From assembly GCA_029891345.1 (NCBI GenBank), contig CM057000.1:135125663-135189662 (forward strand): a DNA stretch of 64,000 nucleotides, in the 5' to 3' direction. Source of the DNA: Dryococelus australis (Eukaryota > Arthropoda > Insecta > Phasmatodea > Phasmatidae). A program made the position numbers and the translations under genes. This document shows, in pieces, positions 1-11,122 of this stretch. Position 1 is the stretch's first letter, and every line of letters starts with the position of its first letter. A model generated the notes under the pieces. That model did no database searches. It was not told the DNA's origin and saw nothing but the letters and a program-made list of their open reading frames with translations.

Positions 1-39
1 AAAGCCCTCTCACGTAGAATAATAGTCAATATAAAAGTT

Positions 40-60
40 TTTTTTTTTTTTTTTTTTTTT
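40..60. repeat. poly(T) tract
   Basis: Run of about 21 T residues. It is a simple homopolymer with no function visible. Confidence 0.9.
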
Positions 61-106
61 AGCCTATAATCTTCAACCAATCGCAGGGCAACTTTTTTTT
101 TTCTAT

Positions 107-354
107 CCGTCAATCCGTCAAATACATCTCAAGCTTTGATTTTCGACGGACCGACGGATGGTCCACCGCCTTGTTATATCGTTCCTTGAACATGGCTGTC
201 GGAAAAACAGTCACTTGTTTATTTGTATGAATATTTCTACTTTTAAATACACAAGGCAGTGAAGTTGTTTTCTTTCTTTACGATTCACCTTTGAATTCAA
301 CTGAAGACGACTTGTAGATTTTCAGAGGAAATTATGGTATATGTTAGGGAAAGA

Positions 355-385
<31 letters not shown>

Positions 386-387
386 TG

Positions 388-469
<82 letters not shown>

Positions 470-603
470 TCGTGTTGTTGGGTGGTAACACTGAATCTTT
501 TCTGGCTAGACGGATCGACGGAATGACGAACTGTTGTGAGTCGCTTTCAATTGACGGACGAAAAAACCGACAAATGCCCGACTGACGGAAGCGACGGATG
601 GTT
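107..603. mobile_element. Possible non-autonomous DNA element with GACGGA/TCCGTC clusters
   Basis: Several TCCGTC/GACGGA hexamers crowd the left side (about 107-170) and again the right side (about 508-603), with the two clusters partly in opposite orientation. They flank the large TA microsatellite. Such clustered subterminal motifs are typical of transposase-binding regions in non-autonomous DNA transposons, but I find no clean terminal inverted repeat or target duplication. The boundaries are approximate. Confidence 0.3.
356..463. repeat. (ATGT)n/(TA)n compound microsatellite
   Basis: About eight ATGT units run directly into about 36 TA dinucleotides. The reading frames across it translate to alternating Y-I or C-M-Y-V repeats and are not genes. 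Confidence 0.95.
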
Positions 604-619
604 GTGAGCCGATCTTCAG

Positions 620-755
620 ATGTTAACTCTTCCGAGTGCGGTGGAATCTACACGGTGCTTTTATTACTTACATGACAATATTTATTTAAGGATGTGGTTA
701 CAGAGTGAAAAATGGCTAGAAGGAAATGTAACTGGGGCCTGAAAAGTGCGCACTT
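620..755. mobile_element. Truncated family B MITE
   Basis: Matches the right half of the family B copies at 1238 and 12578: the GAGTGCGGTGGAATCTA-like block, the AAAAATGGCT block and a final GAAAAGTGCGCACTTT terminus. The left terminus is missing, so this is a 5'-truncated relic. Confidence 0.5.
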
Positions 756-837
756 TCCACATTAAACTTATATTGCACCTATATAAAAAAGTCACCACTT
801 AAGAACTCATATGGCCACAAACTAAATGTCGTCCACA

Positions 838-1232
838 GCAACTTGCAACACTTTTGAGAGTTCTGGTTGAGATATACTAGAAACCAGATTTTGTATTCTT
901 CCACCATTTTTAAAATTAAAATCGCCACGGGTCTGATCATGCTTCCGTCAAATGAAAATATGAAATTATCGGGTAAAGGGAAATTATTTTACAGATTTGT
1001 TAGTGTTTACATTTATATGCACTAAAAAAGCTTAAACGAAATCAATTCAGCATTCACAAATGTTAACATCACACTTTTAATTCAACATTTAAAAACATAA
1101 CTTCTTCACCTCCGTCATTGCCAACTTTACTGGGCGCACGCTAGCCAATTTACCCGTTAAATTTCATGTAAGTAGAAGCAGTGGCACTTGTCAATGGTTG
1201 ATTTTAAAAGTGCTCAGTCAACCGTTGAAAAC
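838..1232. mobile_element. Degenerate family A MITE
   Basis: Carries the ordered internal landmarks of family A in reverse orientation: CACTTTTGA near the left end, a TTATT/TCTTCC block, the CGTCAAATGAAAATATG block, GCCAACTTTACTGGGCGCA at about 1119, and a final AAAAGTGCTCAGT terminus. Both termini are eroded. It lies directly left of a family B copy. Confidence 0.6.
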
Positions 1233-1237
1233 TTATA

Positions 1238-1482
1238 TAGGCTATTTAGAGTAAAGTGAGCACTTCTGAAAGACCTCTCATTTTAAATAGTCAATTTAAA
1301 TATATTATTTTAGCCTTAGACTTTACCACCCGAGAGCGGTCGTATATACATATTCTTTCATTACTTACCTGGTAAGATTTATTCATATTCAAAGAGTTAG
1401 TTAAAGGATAAAAAAAATGGCTGAAAGAAAAAAAAATAGGCCTAAAAAAATGCTCACTTTACCGTGAACAGCCCATATAACG
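1238..1482. mobile_element. Family B MITE
   Basis: Left terminus GGCTATTTAGAGTAAAGTG and right terminus CACTTTACCGTGAACAGCC form an imperfect terminal inverted repeat of about 27 bp, flanked by TATA on the left and CATATA on the right. The interior has the CCTCTCATTT, GAGAGCGGTCG and GATAAAAAAAATGGCTGAAAG blocks that define family B. There is no coding capacity. Confidence 0.8.
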
Positions 1483-2822
1483 GAGTATTGCCGATTAATG
1501 TAGTGAACACGCTTAAGGCGGCTATCTACATGGCGCGCCAGCTGGGTTGCAATGTGTTTGTAATGAACGTCACTAAAATGACTTTCACGTGTGCAAAATC
1601 TATTTGCAAAAAAGAAAATACTGACTGTTATAATTTATATGAAAATAATCTCGATCGATTCCCGGGAAACTAGTATAGAGCCTTGTATTGAACTTGGCTG
1701 CAAACTTCCCTCACAAAATTATGGTGTCAACGATCAACACTTTGAGAACTACGTTCGAGCGTAGCTCGAGAAAATCTATTTAGAAAATTTCTTTGTACTT
1801 AAAAAACAATCAAGCAGTCTCATGTAGTCATTCTTCTCCCCGTGTTTAAAAATGATCTTGCGAGAACACTACATCTAAGCAAAAATAGTTCTCCTGGCTT
1901 CAAAATATATTCTCGTTACAAATACTCAAAAGGACAGGTTTTATTGTAAAACATCTTGAACGAATAAAGACATTTCATTGGGACAAAACCAACTGAACGC
2001 CCCTAGTGGCTGATGGCCAGCCAATAGTGAGCGTTGTAGAGCACAGTGGGCGTGTCCGTCGTCATGTTGGCCACTAGGAAGGTGATGTGTGGGAGCGCAG
2101 GTGACCAATAGAGCCGGTGTTCCTGCAGTAATGGATATATATATATAACTTATTTATAACTTGTATTGGTTGTCACAAACGTGTGCAGACTTCAAAGTGT
2201 TAAAGGGTGTTGGTCACCGAAAAATCCATTATTTTATGTGAGCACGAAATACTCTTCAATTTGTAGACATTGCTTACAATTACTATTTCCCCACCAAAAA
2301 AAATGAATTTTGTACGGCGTCAAAATTACAATATGAGTGTTTCTGGAACGTACGAATAATAAAAACTAACTCAACAAAAAGAGTTAAATCCACATTAAAA
2401 TTAAATAAAATGAGGTACTTACCATGCGGTACTTAAAGCAATATTAAAAATTTCGTTATCAAATGTTTTCGCAATTTAAAAAAAAAATTTGATCAATATA
2501 AGGAAATTATTGCACATATTTTATTTGTAGCAGTTCATAATTTTTTTGTAAAATAAATTTTGCTAAGCATACCTTGAAATGAAATAATTAAGACATAACC
2601 TTACAGTCGCCTTTGTTAAATTTCCCGTAAATGATTTCGTTTATTTTATTCCTACGTCTCAAAAAACACCAGATTGAATATTTCAACATGTCATGATGCA
2701 AAATCTCCGCGATGTAAAATCCTATGCAGGTAAAGAGTAGTTTAGTTACAAGTGTTGCCTATAAGTTGCTGTTTCGTACAGGTACAAAATGTTGGATTAT
2801 TTTGTTGACTAGCACACTTAAG
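1483..2822. other. AT-rich sequence, no gene recognised
   Basis: Contains short reading frames only (up to 69 codons) with no recognisable domain, and a short TA run near 2137-2150. I see nothing else in it. Confidence 0.6.
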
Positions 2823-3376
2823 GTGGGTTTACGATTAAAGACAGAAGAATTAAGAGTTGTGCTTAATTTTCGTCTCGTACAAACTTACTTAACGAGTCAT
2901 AATTTTTGCAGTTTAGAATTGATCTAGCAACCGTAAAGTCTAGCTAATCAGAATGGCAGGAGCCGAAAGCAGCCGATATAACTCGGAAAAATGGGCAAGA
3001 GTGAAGATTATTTACACGTTTTTACTTAATTTTGTTTACTGCTTCCAAGAATTAAAACATGACCATGAACTGTTCATAGAATTAAGAGAATACTGTCACG
3101 CGATTAAAATAATTAATTGAATACGATTTCACAATACGAAATAACCTAAATCGAAGTTGTCAATACAGTTTCCCGCCAACAGCAACTGTCACTGTGCGTT
3201 GATTGGCTACTTCGCATTGACTTGTACTTAACATATCAAATATAACGATCTCTTAAGTCAAGCCAAGAACGCACACGACCCACACACTGCAGCCATAAAT
3301 CAATACCCTTGAAAACATTGGTTTATAATCTAAGCACACTGCTTAAGACTTATCTTGACTCAATCGTAAACCCACC
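2823..3376. mobile_element. Inverted-repeat element G (MITE-like)
   Basis: The left end GGTGGGTTTACGATT and the right end AATCGTAAACCCACC form a perfect 15-bp inverted repeat. Similarity continues inward as alternating AAGA/TTAAG blocks for about 50 bp. The element is about 554 bp and non-coding. The flanking three bases do not match, so I cannot prove a target duplication. The right end abuts repeat F copy 1. Confidence 0.55.
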
Positions 3377-3520
3377 ATTGAAGTCCCGTTGTTAATTTTG
3401 TGCGACGGGGAGCCTACACGCCATTTCAGAACTTTGAGCATAGGAGCGATGGAGCGCCTGACACGCGTGGCAGTTTCGCCCTTATCCCACCCGCATTTTT
3501 CGGCCTCGGACTAGAAAAAA
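3377..3520 (-). repeat. Repeat F, copy 1
   Basis: On the minus strand this aligns with copies near 4585-4750 (+) and 17880-18030 (-). All three read in one frame as a stretch like AE(K/R/N)-x3-(K/M)G(E/D), then a basic K/R-rich segment ending in (L)(N/K)W. Copies 1 and 2 also share a terminal GGGACTT. No family is recognised. Preservation of one frame hints at derivation from a coding sequence. Confidence 0.45.
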
Positions 3521-4584
3521 AACTCGAGTCAGAGAGGCTTCTTGAGAGGCTGATCAGCTCTTACACATAATTTTTCCGTTTTCATGACGTAACGAAAGAG
3601 TCAGGGTCATTACTGGAAATGTTTCATTACAAAAGCTTTACATTTCATCGGTCCGGGCCAATTTTTTTGTATTCTAGCGATCCGGCCCGGCTATTCCCGG
3701 GTACAGTTTAGTTTTTTTCTGCGCGCGCGGGCTTGCCCATGCAACACAACCCCCATCCTCCTCGGCACACCCTCCTCCCCCCCCCCCCCCTTTAGGTCCG
3801 CTCGCGCGTCTCGGTTTTAGAAATTACTTTTTACACAATTTTTCATTACTTTTATATTATTGGCGATAATTGTATGATGCAAAGGACATTTCTTATCAAC
3901 ATTAAACAGTTTTAATTATGATTTATTTTGATAAAGATTAAGTATTTTGTGATTATAAAATGCAGTGAACTTTACGTATGTTTTTATTGAGTAATTTAAA
4001 TTGTAAATACGCTTATTACTTCTTATCCATTAAAGATATGTATATGCTACCACTGACTTTTATGTAGATCATATAATTTTACACAGTTCTTTCGTGCTTT
4101 ATTTTGTCATATCACTAAAATATTAGACAGGGTATTCCATGAGAGCGCGCTGGCGGCATATTTTTTTCCCGATTTGATTCACTAATACCGTTAATGCCCA
4201 GCTCCTATACGTGCTATAGAAGTTTATATATATATATATGTAAACCTTTCTCGATAAATGCAGATCGTGACAGTAAAAACCGCATCCAAATATGTTCAGC
4301 GGTTCTCGAGTTTAGCGTAGTCATACAGACAGACGCGCGCCAGGGACTTCCTGTTATACTATGCACGAATGAGTGTTAATTGTTGTTCACTGGTGGTCAT
4401 TAAAATATGAGAATAAATTAATATGTAACATTTTGTATTACGTAAGTTGTTGCGCAGATGTGCGTAAATAGTTCATATATGATGTCCCTGGTAACGTAAT
4501 CTACTGAGCTTCTATCGTCACATTTTTCAACAAATCCTCCTAAATTTTAATCAAGAAAAATAAATAAAATATGTAATATGGTGT
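3521..4584. other. Non-coding stretch with poly(C)
   Basis: Holds a CG-rich patch with CCGGGCC-type inverted motifs near 3650-3700 and a poly(C) run at about 3776-3790, then AT-rich sequence. No gene is recognised. Confidence 0.6.
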
Positions 4585-4750
4585 GTGACGCGGGTTCTTA
4601 AGAAATTCGTGTACCTGGAGCTATCCGAGTTTCAGGCAGAGAATAGCGGGAGCGATATGGGGGACAATAACACGCACATCAAGTGCGACCTCACCACTAA
4701 GCGCAAGGAATTGAACTGGCGTGCAGTGCCTTCGCCGTGTTTCGTGTACA
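4585..4750 (+). repeat. Repeat F, copy 3 (coding-like)
   Basis: Plus-strand homologue of the minus-strand copies at 3377 and 17880. The open frame reads through LSEFQAEN, an MGDNNTHIKCD segment and KRKELNW, matching FQAER, KGETALRIK and KRKALNW in copy 2. It runs directly into the family A MITE that starts at 4751, so the ATG-led frame of 84 codons is a fusion of repeat F with MITE sequence and not a gene. Confidence 0.5.
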
Positions 4751-5167
4751 GGCTGTTCACGATAAAGTGGAGAACTTTTGAAATCAACCTTAGAAAAAAG
4801 TCACTGATCCTACCTGCATATGTTTTAACTAGGTGCTAGTGACATGCACCCAGTAAAGTTGGTACTGACGAATGGAAAATTTTTCCAGATCTTAACGTCG
4901 AATAAAAAGTTTCAGTTAACCATTTCTGATAACTTAAATTATTTCTTTCGCTTTCTGTTTTTGTAATGCATCTAACTGTAAGAAAATACCAGATTTCTAA
5001 CATATTTATTTTCTAATAATTCCACATTTTCACCTGACCAAAGAATGAACACAGTGATGAGGCCCATGGCAGTGTTAATTTGACAACAGACAGAAGAATA
5101 CACAACGTGCATACAAGTAGATCTTAAGCTGGGTTATCAAAAGTTCTCATTTTACCGTGAACTGCCT
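4751..5167. mobile_element. Family A MITE (forward)
   Basis: Left terminus GGCTGTTCACGATAAAGTG, right terminus TTTTACCGTGAACTGCC. The interior has the blocks shared by all forward A copies: GAAATCAACCTTAGAAAAAA, GACATGCACCCAGTAAAGTT, CTTAACGTCGAATAAAAAG, ACAACGTGCATACAAGTAGA. It is about 417 bp and non-coding. Confidence 0.85.
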
Positions 5168-6046
5168 ATACCTATGGGACTTTGGATGGTGACCCTAGCA
5201 TTTTATAAGTGAAAAGGATGTTACGAGATCTTATACAGTCCCTATAATATATTCCCGAATATCCGGGTAGTATATTTGAAGATACGACAGTATGAAGAAG
5301 TAGTTTTCAACGAGGTTGGAGGACTCTATAATAATATGTATGGCATGCGTGATATCTTCAAAGCGCCATTCTTTGTTGGTCTGTGGCATGTTTTCTTTTC
5401 ACAGGTAAATATATTGGAGACATTTTTAATCTTTTGGTCGAAAAATTCATGTTTAAAAAACGCCGTTCAAGACACAAATTTTACAAGATCGTGTAGCTGT
5501 CTGCCCACAAACATGTAGTCAATGCGTTGTTTAGCTTTCCCGTCTTCTCCATCTTGCCTGCGTATATGAAATTCTTTGCAACTCTCGTACCTCCTTTATA
5601 ATGCGTGAAGCAATAATTGCCCGCCATCACACCACGCACACAAATTGCACCTTTTAAAAATGGATCGTGGTCTGATGTACGGAATCACGGAAGTGCTGAG
5701 TCTTTAATGTGCCCTCTTCTCTCCTTCCTTCTCGATTTATAACGGACAAGTTCTGTGAGGGAAGAAGGAGGGAAGAAGGAAAGGGCGGGACTATCACATT
5801 AAAAATAGAATTTTCCAAGGGCCGAGGGCGAATGAAACGAATTAGGGGGTCGTGATGGAATTGGGAAACATTAATAAAAGTTCCGCGCATAACGCCTTGA
5901 AATTCTAGCAGGATGAAGTTTTCCCCACCAACACGTTTCGAGAGGAGAACTTTGGAAGAAGGGTTGGCAGTAACAGAGATGTGGAAAACGTGGTGGACGT
6001 TTCCGTTTCTCCTGTCCTTGCATTCCATCGCTGCTCCATCTTCACC
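5168..6046. other. No supported gene
   Basis: A minus-strand frame of 181 codons (6199-5654) is open here but shows no domain and runs into the terminal inverted repeat of the Harbinger-like MITE at 6050. I treat it as chance. Nothing else is recognised. Confidence 0.5.
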
Positions 6047-6629
6047 TAAAGCAGGCTTCGCACGATGCAAGAGGTATTTCGCGTAAGATTTTGTACGAGA
6101 ATGCCAACAAAATTCCGTGCGAAACGAGTTCACACGCAGATAAATGAGAAAAATACTGTCTCGCATCAAAATTAGTTGATAGCGCTGAGTACCTACCAAA
6201 CAGCCATGATATTATAATACAAAATATGAAGTTGTTTCCTTCAACAAGGCATTTGTTTCAAACCTATCCCTCCAAAATATACGTCATCATTTTATTTCCA
6301 GCAAACTCTCTGAACTCCAATTTACGTTTTCAAGTTATTTTCCAGCAATCTTTTATTTCCCTGTATTCCTCTTCGCGCCCCTCAGATTATGTTTTTTATT
6401 TTGCTTTATCGTTGATGTTACAACAGGTCACATGACCAGCATACAAGGACCAATAGGATCGTAACCTGCATCGCCTTGCACGAAAAAAAAAAAAAAATAG
6501 GACCTGCTCTATCTCCTCATTTCGTGCAAGATGTGCCTTGCACACAAACTTGTGCAAAAAAATTCTCGTGCAAGATCGGCGTCTCGCGCAAGTTTGGCAC
6601 TCCTCTTGCATCGTGTGAAACCTGCTTAA
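6047..6629. mobile_element. PIF/Harbinger-like MITE H, copy 1, with TAA target duplication
   Basis: The element proper is 6050-6626 (577 bp). Terminal inverted repeats are AGCAGGCTTCGCACGATGCA on the left and TGCATCGTGTGAAACCTGCT on the right, each bounded by TAA (6047-6049 and 6627-6629). A three-base TWA target duplication is characteristic of PIF/Harbinger transposons. The right subterminal 150 bp holds repeated TTGCACGA/TCGTGCAA motifs, probable transposase-binding sites. A second copy in the opposite orientation is at 22630-23194. Confidence 0.8.
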
Positions 6630-6890
6630 GGGGCCGCGGTCGCGCAGTGGCTAGGGCGTCAGCATCCCCCACCAAAGGCGAACCGGGTTCGATCCCTGGT
6701 GGATGTCGCCCCCCTCCCCCCCCCAGTTTCCGCACGTGGATACCGTGCCGGACGATGCAGCTGGTTAGCCGGTTTTTTTCGGGGATATTCCGTTTCCCAC
6801 CGCCCTTGCGTTCCAACGCTGCCCCATACCTCATTTCACCCTCACCGGGGATGAAAAAAAAGAATAATAAACACACATCGCTTCAGTTAA
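6630..6890 (+). repeat. tRNA-derived SINE, copy 1
   Basis: The head has an A-box-like GCAGTGGCTAGGGCG (about 6645) and a B box GGTTCGATCCC (about 6686-6696), the internal RNA polymerase III promoter of tRNA-derived SINEs. A body CGCACGTGGATACCGTGCCG follows, matching the body of the copies at 48709 and 44999. The 3' end is A-rich (6853-6873). It abuts the TAA at the right edge of MITE H. No clear target duplication is found. Confidence 0.75.
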
Positions 6891-7643
6891 CTTAAAAATT
6901 GTCCAGAAAGGGCCATCCTACCTTGGTAGCCAAATTTTCAATAAGTTACCACAACACCTTCAAGAAATTTGTTTATCTAAGCAAGAAATTTTTAAAAGAC
7001 AGCTGAAAGAATTTTTTTCTAAACTAACATTTTATAGTGTAGATGAATATCTAAACTACGAAAGTTAAGAAATTATTCCATAACATGACTTTGTACACAT
7101 TTCTTGTTCCAGTTTTTCTCGTTTCCTTTTTCTTCTGTTTCAGAAAAACGACGACGCCCCACAACATGTTGGAGGAGGATTGGTCAAGTTATGAGGAAAA
7201 TTTATGATGTGTAAGTGTAGTCTGGCCTATATATGTGTGTTTACTATGTCCAGTGTATAAACTTTGTATACTGCAATTTGACTTTTCCAATATCTTTGTA
7301 CATCTATGTATTGAAAAAAGATCTTACTGATGCAATAACACAAAACAAAAAACAAAGATAACGACGTAGTTAAGCACCGATCAAAACGTCTCAACTCAAT
7401 CAAGGTTAACTGAAATCAAGTTATGAATTAACCTAGATTTCTTATGGAAAATTTTGGCGTGTGGAAAATTTCGGCCGCGCGGTGTGCTAGTGTTTTACAA
7501 ATGTCACTTTTAAGCCGACAGTAAATGGAGAAATTCTATACATCTGTGTGTAAAAGCTCGTATTTGGGTCGAATCTTGACATATACTTGCTACAACAAAG
7601 TTGTTAACTATTTTCATTATTGCGTCACTATTATTCATGCCTA
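6891..7643. other. No gene recognised
   Basis: AT-rich sequence. Some short frames exist and none has a recognisable domain. Confidence 0.6.
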
Positions 7644-7644
7644 A

Positions 7645-8067
7645 AGACAGTTCACGGTAAAATGAGCACTTATAAAAGACCTGCTTGAGATATATTTGTA
7701 AGCACGTTGTGTGTTCTTCCGCCGTATGTAAAATTATCATTGCCATGGCCTCATCGTTCTCTTCATGTGTCGGTCAGGTAAAACTATAAAATTATTAGAA
7801 AAGTAAGTAGTTACAAAATCTGTTAACTTTTACACTTCGGCGTATTAAAAAAAACAGAAAACAATAGAAATATTTTAAGTTATCACAAATGGTTTCCTAA
7901 CACTGTTTATTCAACGTTGAGATATGGCACTATTTTCCCCTCCATCGTTACCAACTTTACTGGGCGCACGTCACTCAATGAGCCGTTTAAAATATTTGCA
8001 GGTAGGAACAGTGACTTTTTTTTATTAATGTTGATTTCAAAAGTGCCCACTTTATCGTGAACAGCCT
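7645..8067. mobile_element. Family A MITE (reverse)
   Basis: Left terminus AGACAGTTCACGGTAAAATG (one substitution cluster), right terminus CACTTTATCGTGAACAGCCT, flanked by CTAA and TTTAAC. The interior has GCACGTTGTGTGTTCTTCCG, GTCGGTCAGGTAAAAC, CACTGTTTATTCAACG and TACCAACTTTACTGGGCGCA. Confidence 0.85.
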
Positions 8068-8572
8068 TTAACAATTGTGTTTAAAAGAAGAAAGATTAAA
8101 AATAAAACTATTCTTTTTTACAATGAGCGTTCGTAAGCGAGTTTATTTCGATGGAAAAAACCTTATGATTTTAAGTGAGAAATAAATATAACTGTCATCG
8201 TGGATTTTTTTTTTTTTTTTTTTTTACCCTTACAGATAAACCCAAAAACATTATTTTTTATCAATTTCGCTAATTTTTTTTTTACTTTCTGTTATAATAT
8301 AAATAAAATAACTGTAAACGAACCATTCCGTAAATCCATATTATGACAAAATAATTAAATAATGTGAAATTTCCGCTCAAGTGCGAAGAGAAAGATTTAT
8401 TATTTAAATGGTTACTAACACCATACAAATATACATCTCACAAAAGGTGAGTGAAGAGATTTGGGCGGCTCTGAGCAGTGAGACCTTGAGAGCCGAATCT
8501 CTCAAAAAGTTTGGCGTGTTCTGCGATAAGGCAGTTGGGGTGATAGGGGTTATGTAGCTCATATGTGATCAA
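8068..8572. other. AT-rich with poly(T)
   Basis: Includes a T run at about 8206-8225. No gene is recognised. Confidence 0.6.
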
Positions 8573-8748
8573 CAGAGAGCGCCCTAACCCATCGAACATG
8601 GCCGGGACATGTTGAGAACAGCAGTTTATAATCGTCCATAACCTCCAGAAACACTTCCAGATCTCACAAGAGCTGCCCAGATAGCATGGAACCTTCATCC
8701 CGAAGATAACATCAACACATTGATTACAAGCATGACACGGCGTGCTAT
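8573..8748 (+). pseudogene. Tc1-like transposase remnant (C-terminal end)
   Basis: Reads in one plus-strand frame, with a stop just before it, as PIEH-xxD-ML, then LPDLTRAAQIAWN, then INTLITSMTRRA. This matches the order of the C-terminus of Tc1-family DDE transposases: the NPIEH motif holding the catalytic glutamate, a short linker, a W-containing helix, and a SMPRR-like end. Only about 58 residues of a protein usually near 340 remain. The end is cut by the family A MITE that begins at 8750. Transposition function is lost. Confidence 0.7.
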
Positions 8749-8749
8749 A

Positions 8750-9160
8750 GGCTGTTCACGTTAAAATGAGCACTTTTGGAAGCCCTGCTTAAGATATATT
8801 TGTGTGCACGTTATGTATTATTTTGCCTTATGTAAAATTAACGTTGCGATCGGCCTCATCACTTTATTCATGCTTCGGTCAAGTAAAACGGTGAAATTTT
8901 TGGGAAGGTAAATGAATATTATTCAAATCTTCGATGCATAAAAAAAAAAAAAACAGAAAGCGAAAGAAATAATTTAAGTTATCACAAATGGTTACCTAAC
9001 ACTTTATTCGGCATTAAGATATGGAACTATTTTCCATCCATCGCTACCAACTTTACAGTGCAAATTTCACTCAGTGCACTCATTAAAATATATGCGTTCA
9101 GGGGCAGTGACTTTTTTCTTAGGTTTATTTCAAAAGTGCTCACTTTATCGTGAACAGCCT
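8750..9160. mobile_element. Family A MITE (reverse), inside Tc1 remnant
   Basis: Left terminus GGCTGTTCACGTTAAAATG after CTATA, right terminus CTTTATCGTGAACAGCCT before TTAG. The interior contains the family landmarks GCACGTTATGTATTATTTTG, TTCGGTCAAGTAAAACGG and CGCTACCAACTTTACAG. It starts where the Tc1 reading frame at 8573 is broken. Confidence 0.85.
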
Positions 9161-10195
9161 TTAGCGACCTGTACAATGCACATGGATGCTTTACGTGGTA
9201 AGAAACATTTCGTAGTCGGAGACACCATTACATTAATTATATTGTTATTTAATGTTTATTCGTCTGTGGTATTGGAAAACACGCATATTCACCCTGCAAG
9301 TAAGCACCTTCGTGTACTTGGCAAGTACAGTCGCTGTGTGTACTGTATTAGGAATTGACATGGTGCTAGTATGAACTTAATGACGTCGTAGGCGGGGCGA
9401 AGTACGGACATGTATACATTTTAAGGGAATTGGGATACAGCTTAAATCTGTCAAAATTCTGAGAAATTCAATTTCGCGACGTAAATACGAGTCCGTTGTT
9501 ATGTCGTTATTTCTGTATTGCTGTGTAAGGTCAACAGCTACTGTAGCTGTGTACAGGGGTTTCTGGATACATTAGAATTTTCTCTTTTGAAAACGGAAAC
9601 ATGCTAAAACAAAACAAGAATCCAATATGGCAAGGTGAGGGGGAGAGCTATTCTTCTTAAATACTGCTATTTGTGCATGGGTTAGATTACGTCGATGTAT
9701 CACAAACGTCTCACTGGATATAAAAATATGTGGAATGTTAACCTCGTAGGCGTTTACAGAACTTAGTATATTTGGATGTTGGTAGTTCAGGAGCCTAAAT
9801 GTTAAAACATAATTTCACTCATTCTTGATAATAATAGTAAAAAATAATTAAGAATTATATAATTTCCACTGAGGGCAGACATAAAAGATGTCATGAGCAG
9901 CGTCTGAATATTTGCAATATGTAACAACACATGGTATTTGAATTAAACGTAATACATAAGAATATTTTATTTCAGGCTATCTAAAATTTTGTTAATTGCC
10001 TATCGCCAAGTACAACGGAAAACATACTATGGTGGTTTCCCGTGATTTCCATTTTTTTAATTCCTTTCCTTTTTTTTCTACTGCAGACGTGTCAATATTG
10101 TATAGCGAAAAAACATTGAAACGGTAACTTAGACAACTATAAAACCGGAATATATTTCAATTTCTCTGATGTGCAGTAATTACGTGTAAAGTATA

Positions 10196-10253
<58 letters not shown>

Positions 10254-10381
10254 GTATTTGAAAACTATGTAGGGCCAAAAGTATATATTATATTTTACTA
10301 TACGACGTCCTTACGAAAATTTATATATGTATATATGTACGAGTTTGTGTAATTATAGATATAAATACGTAGGCGTGTTTA
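9161..10381. other. No gene recognised; TA microsatellite
   Basis: Unremarkable AT-rich sequence apart from about 26 TA dinucleotides at 10198-10251. Confidence 0.6.
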
Positions 10382-10892
10382 TACAGATTGTTTCATAAAG
10401 TTTTGAGGAATTACAAGATTGTATTGCAACGAAACCACAGTGTATACAGCAACGGGAACAGTGCAGAATGAGCGTGGAACTCAAACTGTGTTTTGTGACT
10501 CCTACAAATGTTCAATATGTGCACCGCGGATGACAAGGTATATATCCACGCGCGCGAATTGAATCCTTACTAGTAGGTTCTTCACGTACTCTCTACGAAA
10601 TGCACGTTCGACGCTAATACCCGACGTCGTGGTGTGAAATCCCAAAACACAGAACGATTTCTGAACACGTGCGGCAGCCGTTGGATGCCAGCTGAACAAC
10701 ACAAGGGCATCGCTGTGAGCGACTCCTAGGCGGCAGGACTGTGAACTCACGCACTGCGTAGCACAACATATACACACACACAAACTGTTCGTGTTCCTTG
10801 TTCATTCTGCTTTGTTTTTATTCATGTACGTTACAGTTGTATACTTTCAATACATTTTTGTAATCCCTCCAATCCTTATGAAACACGCTATA
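10382..10892. mobile_element. MITE J, internally deleted Tc-like element with transposase scrap
   Basis: The left end (TACAGATTGTTTCATAA) and right end (TTATGAAACACGCTATATA) are inverted repeats that stay similar for about 40 bp (inner block GAATTACAA / TTGTAATCC) and are bounded by TA. On the minus strand the interior ends in a frame reading (V)xIRGAHIEHL, close to the (D)GKHIEHM end of the transposase pseudogene at 23276-24362. I infer a short deletion derivative of that kind of transposon. Confidence 0.6.
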
Positions 10893-11122
10893 TATAGAGA
10901 TTTCCACACTGTTTTTTTTTTTTTTTGTTACGAACCAGCACCGCTACTTTCCTGATGAAGGAATGTGGAATTACCAACCACATTTTCACAGGTGTAACAT
11001 CCCCGCTATACAAACGGTTTGTTTCTTAAACGAAAGCAGCCCTCGATATTTGTAACGAAAATCATTTTGAAAATTCGAATTGGAAAAAAAAAAGGGGGGG
11101 CGCATAGCTCCTCTAATAATCA

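Noticed and set aside
334-585. Frames with Y-I or C-M-Y-V repeats
   Set aside because: Direct translation of the ATGT/TA microsatellite.
5654-6199. Minus-strand frame of 181 codons, among the longest in the window
   Set aside because: No domain; its first part is read through the terminal inverted repeat of MITE H, and the composition is that of random AT-rich DNA.
6645-6700. tRNA gene from A-box and B-box motifs
   Set aside because: No cloverleaf can be completed; the shared downstream body at 6.7, 44.9 and 48.8 kb and the flanking target duplications identify SINEs.
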